Shown here one piece after another: positions 1 through 4,272 of a DNA stretch of 5,989 bases. Every line of letters starts with the position of its first letter. The stretch's first letter is position 1. The notes below the pieces were generated by a model that saw only the letters and a program-made list of their open reading frames with translations, was not told where the DNA came from and made no database searches. Origin of the DNA: Thermoplasmata archaeon (GTDB taxonomy: Archaea > Thermoplasmatota > E2 > UBA9212). The DNA lies in the NCBI GenBank assembly GCA_013329495.1, contig DUKC01000158.1:5417-11405 (forward strand), written 5' to 3'. The position numbers were made by a program, and so were the translations under genes.

Positions 1-2
1 TT

Positions 3-74
3 CCTGCTTCCACGACCCCGCTTGCAGCCAGCCTCCGAAGGATGGTTGTAGAGGCAGGAAGCCTCTTGCGATAG
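3..74 (+). pseudogene. tnpB: C-terminal end of TnpB (IS200/IS605-type), 5' part outside the window
   Basis: The frame is open from the left edge and ends at TAG 72-74, giving 23 visible residues ending in RRMVVEAGSLLR. A short tail of the form VEAGS just before the stop, directly followed by a stem-loop and a GTTCAC boundary, is typical of archaeal TnpB genes in IS200/IS605-type elements. TnpB is an RNA-guided DNA endonuclease, the ancestor type of Cas12. Its catalytic RuvC and zinc-finger parts would lie to the left and are not seen, so whether the gene is intact cannot be judged; it is typed here as partial. The element ends about 140 bases upstream of the dephospho-CoA kinase gene. The call rests on a short tail plus the right-end structure. 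Confidence 0.7.
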
Positions 75-89
75 CGAGAGGTAGTTCAC
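23..89 (+). ncRNA. 3' part of a TnpB omega-RNA scaffold overlapping the element right end
   Basis: Two stem-loops lie in the tnpB 3' end. The first, 23-50, pairs CAGCCAGCC with GGATGGTTG around a 6-base loop, with one mismatch and a G-T pair. The second, 63-82, pairs CCTCTTGC with GCGAGAGG around a GATA loop, with one G-T pair. A competing 5-bp pairing, GAGGC (51-55) with GCCTC (61-65), could form a pseudoknot or a switch. In known IS605-type elements the transcript of this end is the guide RNA scaffold and ends at the element boundary. The conserved GTAGTTCAC (81-89) marks that boundary here. The 5' extent of the RNA is not known. Confidence 0.65.
63..89 (+). mobile_element. Right end (RE) of an IS200/IS605-family element
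   Basis: A subterminal hairpin (63-82) followed by AGTTCAC, ending near base 89, has the layout of an IS605-type right end recognised by the Y1 transposase TnpA. These elements have no terminal inverted repeats and are bounded instead by subterminal hairpins and short cleavage motifs. The exact cleavage base is inferred from the TTCAC motif. Sequence from base 90 on is taken as host flank. Confidence 0.6.
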
Positions 90-134
90 GCCTAACCCAA
101 GTGATTTAAGATTTCTCTTGATTGGTTAGATAAA

Positions 135-142
135 CTTTATAT
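135..142 (+). promoter_or_regulatory. TATA box upstream of the dephospho-CoA kinase / rps24e / rps27ae operon
   Basis: CTTTATAT, preceded by A-rich bases, matches an archaeal TATA box. Initiation about 25 bases later would fall near 165, leaving a leader of about 65 bases before the ATG at 233. It is the best TATA-like sequence between the mobile element and the operon. It lies in the inferred host flank, so the insertion seems to have left it in place. Confidence 0.45.
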
Positions 143-232
143 CTGTGTTATCGCTATCTTCTACTCGGAGAATCCACTAGCTCAATATGTTAAGCACGTT
201 AGAAGTAATGCAACACTTCAGCAAGGGATGAA

Positions 233-754
233 ATGTATAAATTACCGTCCAACTTGAGACCCAAACTTCAGAGACCTTGGGGAAAGCTAGTAAAAACGAA
301 AAAAATAGCCGGGCGGGTCAACAACCCCAAATACATAATAACAGTGGGAGACATAGCAACGCTCTCATTCAAAAAAGAAGAGATTCCAATCAACATTGCT
401 GTGGTAGATTACAGAACACAGAGAGGGGAAATAAACCCCAAATTTATTAAGGAATTCAAACACTTGGGAGATAAGAAAGCGAGAGTAGAAAATCCCCCCG
501 GAGTAATCAGCGACCTTCTGCTAGATGCATTGTCCACCGCACTGTCGGAAATAGATCGAACATCCACCTTGATTGAGGTTGTTGGTGAAGAAGATTTGGC
601 CGCCCTTCCCCTCTTTAGGGATGCACCGAATGGCTCTTTGGTGGCTTACGGCATGCCTGGCAATGGATTGGTGTTGGTAAATGTAAATAAAGCTATTAGG
701 GAGAAAGCAATAAATATACTAAAATCTATGAAGGAAGAGGAACGAGAAAAATGA
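233..754 (+). CDS. GTP-dependent dephospho-CoA kinase (DUF359 family)
   Basis: The product should phosphorylate the ribose 3'-OH of dephospho-CoA using GTP, the last step of CoA synthesis in archaea, in the cytoplasm. The 173-residue length is usual for the family. Visible family blocks are TVGDIAT (residues 37-43), VVDYRTQR (57-64), ENPPGVIS (86-93), IEVVGEEDLAALP (114-126) and the glycine-rich VAYGMPGNGLVLV (137-149). That last block usually reads YGQPxEG, so Q and E are replaced by M and N here. The ATG at 233 follows GGGATGAA, a weak Shine-Dalgarno-like stretch, and starts directly at the conserved N-terminal block. The stop overlaps the rps24e start by 4 bases (ATGA), so the two are co-translated. 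Pairing with rps24e and rps27ae is common in Euryarchaeota; the spt4 gene often upstream is not seen, and the mobile-element end lies there instead. Confidence 0.92.
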   Translation: MYKLPSNLRPKLQRPWGKLVKTKKIAGRVNNPKYIITVGDIATLSFKKEEIPINIAVVDYRTQRGEINPKFIKEFKHLGDKKARVENPPGVISDLLLDALSTALSEIDRTSTLIEVVGEEDLAALPLFRDAPNGSLVAYGMPGNGLVLVNVNKAIREKAINILKSMKEEEREK

Positions 755-1062
755 AATTAGAACTGATTGAAAAAAAGGAGAATAAGCTGCTCGATAGGCT
801 AGAAGTAAGATTTCGCATTACAGACTGTGGCCCCACTCCAAAGAGAGGCGAAGTCAGGGAAAAAATTGCAGCCAAATTAGGAGTAAAATCCGACGGAATC
901 ATCCTGGATTATCTTAGTTCTGGATATGGAGAGCAAGCTATCATGGGTTATGCAAAGGTATATAAATCCCTGGAGGCTGCTGACAAAATAGAATCTGGAT
1001 ATCTTATCAAGAGGAATGCTTCTCAAACGCAAAAGGAGGAAAAGAAAGTTGACGCAGAATAA
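751..1062 (+). CDS. rps24e: 30S ribosomal protein eS24 (S24e)
   Basis: This is a small-subunit ribosomal protein shared by archaea and eukaryotes, 103 residues long as expected. The family signature appears as [12 protein letters not shown] (residues 10-21), the [17 protein letters not shown] segment (29-45) and the strongly conserved GYAKVY (66-71), followed by a lysine-rich tail. The ATG overlaps the previous stop by 4 bases, and GGAAGAGG lies about 10 bases upstream, so translation is probably coupled. The 3' end of the gene also contains the ribosome binding site and start of rps27ae. I see no defects. Confidence 0.95.
   Translation: MKLELIEKKENKLLDRLEVRFRITDCGPTPKRGEVREKIAAKLGVKSDGIILDYLSSGYGEQAIMGYAKVYKSLEAADKIESGYLIKRNASQTQKEEKKVDAE
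1035..1039 (+). promoter_or_regulatory. Shine-Dalgarno GGAGG that decides the rps27ae start
   Basis: GGAGG lies 9 bases before TTG 1049, inside the 3' end of rps24e. No in-frame ATG lies at a suitable distance downstream. The in-frame ATG at 1016 is upstream of this site and would add 11 basic residues not usual in the family. The site therefore favours the TTG start. Confidence 0.65.
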
Positions 1063-1201
1063 GTGCTATAAGATTGAGGGAGACAAGCTAATTCGAACTC
1101 GCAAAACATGTCCGAGATGCGGAGATGCTGTCTTTCTGGCTAAGCACAAGAACAGGCTTTCCTGTGGTAAGTGTGGCTACACCGAGTTTATACGTTCATA
1201 G
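1049..1201 (+). CDS. rps27ae: 30S ribosomal protein eS27/S27ae, zinc-ribbon protein
   Basis: This is a small zinc-binding protein of the 30S subunit, the archaeal counterpart of the ribosomal part of eukaryotic ubiquitin-S27a. With the TTG start it has 50 residues, the usual archaeal length. It shows CPRCG (residues 21-25) and CGKCG (39-43), giving four zinc-ligand cysteines, with the typical [19 protein letters not shown] pattern between and after them. An ATG at 1016 would give 61 residues with an extra run of Lys and Arg, but the Shine-Dalgarno GGAGG at 1035-1039 fits TTG much better. The gene overlaps the end of rps24e by 14 bases in another frame. Its last 6 bases overlap the 3' end of the convergent RAM-domain gene. 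Confidence 0.92.
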   Translation: MTQNKCYKIEGDKLIRTRKTCPRCGDAVFLAKHKNRLSCGKCGYTEFIRS

Positions 1202-1447
1202 CCAGATCGGTGCCGCCTCTCTCATGCAGATGAGTGTATCTATCCTGTTTATGCCTGGTATTGATTGAATTCTTTTGGTGACGCCTCCCAGCAGTTCTTC
1301 AAGGTCGTCGCCTTTTAGTTCAACCACCAGATCGTAGGTTCCCGTCACAATATTTACCTCGGCAATATGCGGGATGGTATATATCTTTTCCATTATATCC
1401 TCTATATCTCTTGCTTTTGCATTGATCAATGCGTATATCATCGGCAT
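1196..1447 (-). CDS. Stand-alone Lrp/AsnC ligand-binding (RAM) domain protein
   Basis: The 83-residue product is a single RAM domain (regulation of amino-acid metabolism, the AsnC C-terminal ligand-binding fold) and has no helix-turn-helix. It begins directly with the first beta strand, [10 protein letters not shown] (residues 3-12). The helix carries [16 protein letters not shown] (16-31), then the diagnostic [13 protein letters not shown] (34-46), the second helix DLEELL and the last strand RIDTLICM. Such proteins form dimers or higher rings that bind amino acids or related effectors, and may pair with full-length Lrp regulators. ATG 1447 is preceded by GGAAGAG at 1454-1460 with 6-base spacing. 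It is convergent with rps27ae, overlapping it by 6 bases at the 3' ends. The last residues, REAAPIWL, extend beyond the domain. Its ligand is unknown. Confidence 0.85.
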   Translation of the reverse strand: MPMIYALINAKARDIEDIMEKIYTIPHIAEVNIVTGTYDLVVELKGDDLEELLGGVTKRIQSIPGINRIDTLICMREAAPIWL

Positions 1448-1468
1448 TTTATTCTCTTCCTATCCCTC

Positions 1469-1476
1469 TTTTTTTT
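1469..1476 (+). terminator. Oligo-T tract, possible terminator for rightward readthrough from rps27ae
   Basis: Eight T residues on the plus strand (1469-1476), followed by another T6 at 1517-1522, lie beyond the start of the convergent RAM gene. Archaeal RNA polymerase commonly stops at U-rich tracts. If used, the operon transcript would run antisense across the whole gene at 1196-1447. No earlier T-rich tract is seen after 1201. The assignment is tentative. Confidence 0.3.
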
Positions 1477-1524
1477 GTCTTATTCATATCTTATTTATCC
1501 CATAACTTCTTTAAAATTTTTTAT

Positions 1525-1764
1525 CTAAATCTCAGCCGCCACAAGCGTTTCTGTCCGTTTTAACCCTCTCAATTTCTGTAGATTTGTCGCAACCACTCTT
1601 AGCAATTCCTCAAGTTTCGCACCTTTTAGCTTTGCCACTATATCATATTTTCCCGTCACGTAATTAACCTCACTAACCCTTGGCAAACGGGATAATTCTC
1701 TTCTCGCATCCTCAAGTCTTCCTCTTTCCACCGAGACTAACACATAAATCAATGCCAATTCCAT
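1525..1764 (-). CDS. Stand-alone Lrp/AsnC ligand-binding (RAM) domain protein, second copy
   Basis: This is a single RAM domain of 79 residues with no DNA-binding part, and a paralog of the neighbour downstream on the same strand. It shows ALIYVLVSVERG (residues 4-15), the helix LEDARRELSRLPRVSEV, the signature VTGKYDIVAKLKG (36-48), helix KLEELLRVV and final strand RTETLVAAEI. The role is probably effector sensing or oligomer formation with other RAM proteins; the ligand cannot be read from sequence. A GTG directly before the ATG (1767) could add one residue. ATG 1764 lies about 25 bases from a TATA-like element at 1785-1792, which fits a leaderless message. The next RAM gene follows after 77 bases and may be co-transcribed. 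Confidence 0.85.
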   Translation of the reverse strand: MELALIYVLVSVERGRLEDARRELSRLPRVSEVNYVTGKYDIVAKLKGAKLEELLRVVATNLQKLRGLKRTETLVAAEI

Positions 1765-1784
1765 CACCGAAGCCTAGCTTATAA

Positions 1785-1792
1785 TAAATAAA
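1785..1792 (-). promoter_or_regulatory. TATA-like element for the RAM gene at 1525-1764
   Basis: On the minus strand this reads TTTATTTA inside a longer A/T stretch (1779-1795). Its centre is about 25 bases upstream of ATG 1764, the distance expected when transcription begins at the start codon. The plus strand of the same stretch holds TTATAATA (1779-1786), which could serve the ORF starting at 1821. Confidence 0.4.
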
Positions 1793-1820
1793 ATACGCGA
1801 ATCGGATTAATACTTTTCGA

Positions 1821-2045
1821 ATGAAATGCGATGAAATGCGTTTAATTGGTTTTTTGCTGCTCGTCCTGTCTCTAGTTTTTTTAGCTGAGAAGTCTTCTTC
1901 CGATCTTTGGTTGACGAAAGAAGAATTGCCTGATATTTTTTATTCATATCGCAATGCCTATATCCAAGCAGAGGGAACCAACTCAGAATTCACGTCCAGA
2001 GAGGACAAGACCGCCATAATCTTCATAAGAAGAAGTCAAATCTGA
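1821..2045 (+). CDS. Hypothetical small protein with an N-terminal membrane or signal segment (possibly a gene remnant)
   Basis: I do not recognise this gene. The 74-residue frame begins with a few charged residues, then a hydrophobic stretch, LIGFLLLVLSLVFLA (residues 8-22), followed by a polar region rich in acidic and aromatic residues. That pattern fits a signal peptide or a membrane anchor. The start lies in an exact tandem 10-base repeat (ATGAAATGCG at 1821-1830 and 1831-1840). Starts at 1821 and 1836 share the frame; 1836 gives MRLIGFLLLV, a more typical signal start. No Shine-Dalgarno is visible. A TATA-like TTATAATA at 1779-1786 could drive it. After the stop, the -1 frame stays open from about 2027 to TGA 2111, so this may be the broken 5' part of a longer secreted-protein gene. 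Confidence 0.35.
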   Translation: MKCDEMRLIGFLLLVLSLVFLAEKSSSDLWLTKEELPDIFYSYRNAYIQAEGTNSEFTSREDKTAIIFIRRSQI

Positions 2046-2434
2046 TCATAGAAGCAGAAACCGAAAATTCCAGCAAAACAATCCCTAAAGTAAAAATGGG
2101 GGGTTCTGCATGAAAGAAAAGCAGGAAGTCCCCAAAGTCCTTAGATTTTGGTGGCGGGGGACTGCCATATGCTTTCCCTTCTCCAGTAATAAAAAAGTGG
2201 CAATCCCAATCCAATGTTCGACAATGTTTTCGTGTGATTCACAACCGCACACGCTTTTTAGAAAACAAGCTCAATGCTTGCAGTTTGTATTCTTCTCAAA
2301 AATTATTCTTGATGTATTGCAGGGACAATCAAACTGCCCAATTCACATGCCTCCTCTTGCTCGAGTCTGTAGCGCTGTCGTTTATGAGCCTTATCCTTTT
2401 AGATTCGGTCAAGTTTTATTATCAGAAATATAAC
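2046..2434. other. Region without a convincing gene, between the small ORF and the zinc-ribbon gene
   Basis: This stretch of about 390 bases has open frames on both strands, but none shows a known domain, a plausible start site or normal protein composition. The plus frame shared with the zinc-ribbon gene is open from 2114 onward, apparently by chance or as gene debris. The one clear structural element is the hairpin at 2118-2175. I see no tRNA, CRISPR repeats or insertion-sequence ends here. Confidence 0.5.
2118..2175. other. Long imperfect inverted repeat / possible structured RNA
   Basis: AAAGCA (2118-2123) pairs with TGCTTT (2170-2175), GG (2124-2125) with CC (2165-2166), and AGTCCCC (2127-2133) with GGGGACT (2157-2163). 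This gives 15 base pairs broken by one A-G mismatch and a 3-base bulge, around a 23-base loop. It lies outside any supported gene. It could be an RNA element, a protein-binding palindrome or a mobile-element relic. I recognise no family. Confidence 0.4.
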
Positions 2435-2438
2435 AAAA

Positions 2439-2446
2439 TTTATATA
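2439..2446 (+). promoter_or_regulatory. TATA box for the zinc-ribbon gene, leaderless spacing
   Basis: TTTATATA, preceded by AAAA, is a near-ideal archaeal TATA box. Its centre lies about 25-26 bases before ATG 2468, so transcription should begin at or next to the start codon. No Shine-Dalgarno precedes the ATG, which agrees with a leaderless message. Confidence 0.7.
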
Positions 2447-2467
2447 CTGAAACTGCTTTATTGTATC

Positions 2468-2611
2468 ATGGCCAAAATTAAACTTATGGGATACAAATGC
2501 GAGCGCTGCGGTCATCGGTGGGTACCCCGGAATGAAAAGGAAGTACCTCGAGTATGCCCGCGATGCAAATCCCCTTATTGGGACAGGCCAAGAAAAATGA
2601 AAAGGCTATGA
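2468..2611 (+). CDS. Small rubredoxin-like zinc-ribbon protein (47 residues)
   Basis: The short basic protein has two CxxC knuckles, CERC (residues 11-14) and CPRC (30-33), separated by 15 residues. A conserved-looking tail follows, SPYWDRPRK (35-43). I know this pattern from small uncharacterised archaeal zinc-ribbon proteins beginning MKLxGYxCERCGHxWxPR; their function is not established. Such ribbons usually bind nucleic acid or protein partners, which is inference here. The longer frame back to GTG 2234 would add 78 unlike residues and is rejected because a strong TATA box sits at leaderless distance from ATG 2468. The gene stands alone with its own promoter and converges on the double-RAM gene 40 bases away. 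Confidence 0.8.
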   Translation: MAKIKLMGYKCERCGHRWVPRNEKEVPRVCPRCKSPYWDRPRKMKRL

Positions 2612-2651
2612 CTTGACCTAAAATTTGTCTCCCCTGTTTTTCAAAAGGTTT

Positions 2652-3161
2652 TCAAAAGATTATCCCTACTAGTGTTTCCGTTTTTGCAATCCCTGGGATC
2701 TTCAAAATTCTTTTCATGTGTATTAGCAGTAGCTCACCCAAATCAGACCCTTTTAGGACGGCGACTATATCGTATCCCCCTGCCACATATGCAACTTCTA
2801 TGACCTGGGGGATGTAAAGCAACCTGTCTTTTATCGAATGCAGAGTTCCTCTTTCTGTGTTTACCAGCACGTAAAGTGTTTGCATCCCTTTTGGTATTGC
2901 TTGCGCATGAGCTTGCATAAAGATGCCCCGACCCCAGCATGGAAGGGCAAGCGACTCTTCTATAAAAGGTATATCCTCTATGCTAGTAAACAAAATATCA
3001 AGCAGCTCTTCTATATGCTGTCCTCTAAATTCAACAACCATATCCTTTTTGCCGGCCGTGTAGTTTACCTCCCATACCTTCGGTAACCTGACCAACCTCT
3101 CTCTCACAGCTTCAAGCCTCCCTGCTTTTATCCTGAGTAATTCGAACATCACTGCTGCCAT
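2652..3161 (-). CDS. Tandem double RAM-domain protein (two fused Lrp/AsnC ligand-binding domains, no HTH)
   Basis: The 169-residue product contains two RAM domains in a row. Domain A spans about residues 1-75 with the signature NYTAGKKDMVVEFRG (33-47). Domain B spans about 93-169 with YVAGGYDIVAVLKG (125-138) and last strand KTETLVGIIF. A linker (about 74-92) holds the odd CWGRGIFMQAHAQAIPKG. Domain B resembles the two single-domain neighbours, whereas A has lost the usual Tyr of GxYD (Lys instead), so ligand or interface properties may differ. A covalent pair could fix a heterodimer-like arrangement of two RAM units. ATG 3161 is chosen; GTG 3152 and ATG 3149 are possible. A TATA-like ATTTAAAG at about 3186-3193 fits initiation near 3161. 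It diverges from aIF6 across 150 bases. Confidence 0.85.
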   Translation of the reverse strand: MAAVMFELLRIKAGRLEAVRERLVRLPKVWEVNYTAGKKDMVVEFRGQHIEELLDILFTSIEDIPFIEESLALPCWGRGIFMQAHAQAIPKGMQTLYVLVNTERGTLHSIKDRLLYIPQVIEVAYVAGGYDIVAVLKGSDLGELLLIHMKRILKIPGIAKTETLVGIIF

Positions 3162-3185
3162 TTTATACCCGAATTTTTAAATCTC

Positions 3186-3193
3186 CTTTAAAT
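3186..3193 (-). promoter_or_regulatory. TATA-like element for the double-RAM gene
   Basis: On the minus strand this stretch reads ATTTAAAG, with A/T-rich flanks and its centre roughly 28 bases before ATG 3161. The AAAGGAG just downstream looks like a Shine-Dalgarno but is about 20 bases from the ATG, too far to be used for that start. Other A/T-rich stretches nearby could serve instead. Confidence 0.3.
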
Positions 3194-3282
3194 CTACTTT
3201 AATACTAATAGTTGACTAGAATATAAGATTTACTAAAAAACTCCCCTTTTTTTGTGTGTTGAGCAAAACAAAAATGAAAAAG

Positions 3283-3294
3283 AATAAAGCTTAT
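3283..3294 (+). promoter_or_regulatory. TATA-like element for aIF6
   Basis: The A/T-rich sequence AATAAAGCTTAT has its centre about 24 bases before GTG 3312. With no Shine-Dalgarno before that GTG, a leaderless transcript is the simplest reading. The match to a TATA box is only moderate. Confidence 0.35.
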
Positions 3295-3311
3295 CACTTC
3301 TTTAAAGCCTT

Positions 3312-3974
3312 GTGTTAAATCTATTAGACTTCAACGGAAGAGTGTGCATTGGCGTGTTTGCCAAGACAAACGAACAAATCACTTTTGTTCCGCAGTTGCT
3401 ACCCTATAAAACAAGAAGAAAAATCGAAAAGGTTCTCCAAACTGAAATAATTCCTCTGTCCCTTGGAGGAAGCGACCTAGTTGGTTCTCTGCTCGCTGTC
3501 AACTCAAATGGCGTGGTTGTAGCCAACATCTCCACAGATGAAGAGATTAATCTTATCAAAAAGACCGGGCTTAAAGTGGCTAGGCTTGACGACAAGTTCA
3601 ATGCGGCTGGCAATAACATTTTGTGTAATGACAACGGGGCCCTGGTAAATCCCAATCTGTCCCTCCGTTCCGTAAATCTGATAGAAAAAGTTTTGGGAGT
3701 TCCAGTAAGGCAAGGGATTCTTTCCAATCTCACTACTGTCGGAACAGCTGCTTTTGCAACAAACAAGGGTGCGGTTTGTCATCCAAAAACCCCTCCTCAG
3801 GAAATCAAAATCCTATCTTCACTGTTTAGAGTCAAAGTCAGTCCAGCAACCGTAAACAATGGCACCCCCTTCGTGGGTGCGGGTTTAGTAGGAAACAGCA
3901 GAGGTGCAATCGTGGGTGCCGAGACCAATGGTCTGGAACTGGGAAGAATCGAAGAGGCGCTTAAGTATTACTAG
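3312..3974 (+). CDS. eif6: Translation initiation factor aIF6 (eIF6), ribosome anti-association factor
   Basis: aIF6 binds the large ribosomal subunit and keeps it from joining the small one until released; it also takes part in subunit maturation. The 220-residue length is typical. The fivefold pseudo-repeat of the pentein fold is visible as recurring strands with turns: GVFAKTNEQITFVP (residues 14-27), VGSLLAVNSNGVVVANIS (57-74), NNILCNDNGALVNPNLS (101-117), VGTAAFATNKGAVCHPKT (143-160) and VGAGLVGNSRGAIVGAET (188-205). The start is GTG 3312, aligning MLNLLDFNGRVCIGVFA with the usual family N terminus; no ATG fits. It lies upstream of pfdA and ftsY, as in many Euryarchaeota. The large-subunit genes rpl39e and rpl31e often found upstream are absent, replaced by the RAM cluster. 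Confidence 0.95.
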   Translation: MLNLLDFNGRVCIGVFAKTNEQITFVPQLLPYKTRRKIEKVLQTEIIPLSLGGSDLVGSLLAVNSNGVVVANISTDEEINLIKKTGLKVARLDDKFNAAGNNILCNDNGALVNPNLSLRSVNLIEKVLGVPVRQGILSNLTTVGTAAFATNKGAVCHPKTPPQEIKILSSLFRVKVSPATVNNGTPFVGAGLVGNSRGAIVGAETNGLELGRIEEALKYY

Positions 3975-4237
3975 AGCTGTTTTGCATCCAATCATTTGTT
4001 GGTGGAAAGCGCAACGACAGGTTTTCGAAAAGAAACCCGATATCAAAACAATACAAAAAGGTGCAGAAATCGTCTGAGGGAGAGAACTTGCCCATACATC
4101 TAGATGTTGCTTGTGCGACAGAGAGCTTGAAGAGAGTGGATATCTTCAATCTCCCTTTTTAGCCCTTCTTATGAATTTTCAACAAAGCCAGTATAGGAGA
4201 ACCTGTGACAGCTTTCATTTTTCACTGCACCATTAAC

Positions 4238-4249
4238 TATTAAAATTAA
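4238..4249 (+). promoter_or_regulatory. A/T-rich TATA-like element upstream of pfdA
   Basis: CTATTAAAATTA lies about 30 bases before ATG 4273 and would give a very short leader. A second TATA-like sequence, GTTTATAATA (4252-4261), is only about 16 bases before that ATG, too close to be its box. The 300-base gap after aIF6 suggests pfdA-ftsY has its own promoter here. Confidence 0.3.
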
Positions 4250-4272
4250 TGGTTTATAATAACTTGGATATC

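Noticed and set aside
2023..2214. 63-codon minus-strand ORF
   Set aside because: No recognisable domain, no ribosome binding site, and a Pro-rich stretch that arises from the hairpin sequence.
2110..2433. 107-codon plus-strand ORF
   Set aside because: Composition is rich in Cys, Phe and Pro with no domain, it overlaps other frames without a ribosome binding site or promoter, and it runs through the hairpin.
2234..2467. N-terminal extension of the zinc-ribbon gene from GTG 2234
   Set aside because: The TATA box at 2439-2446 is at leaderless distance from ATG 2468, and the extension does not resemble the family.
2636..2659. Tandem TTTTCAAAAG repeat between the zinc-ribbon and double-RAM genes
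   Set aside because: Two short low-complexity copies only; too little to call a repeat element, though the T5 could help terminate the zinc-ribbon transcript.
2838..3086. Plus-strand ORF opposite the double-RAM gene
   Set aside because: No domain; the minus strand encodes two clear RAM signatures here.
3404..3782. Two minus-strand ORFs inside aIF6
   Set aside because: Shadows of the well-supported aIF6 gene on the other strand.
3965..4162. Start-less open frame after aIF6 as a possible rpl18a
   Set aside because: No ATG, GTG or TTG near its beginning, and only a faint resemblance at the end. Kept as a question under findings, not as a gene.
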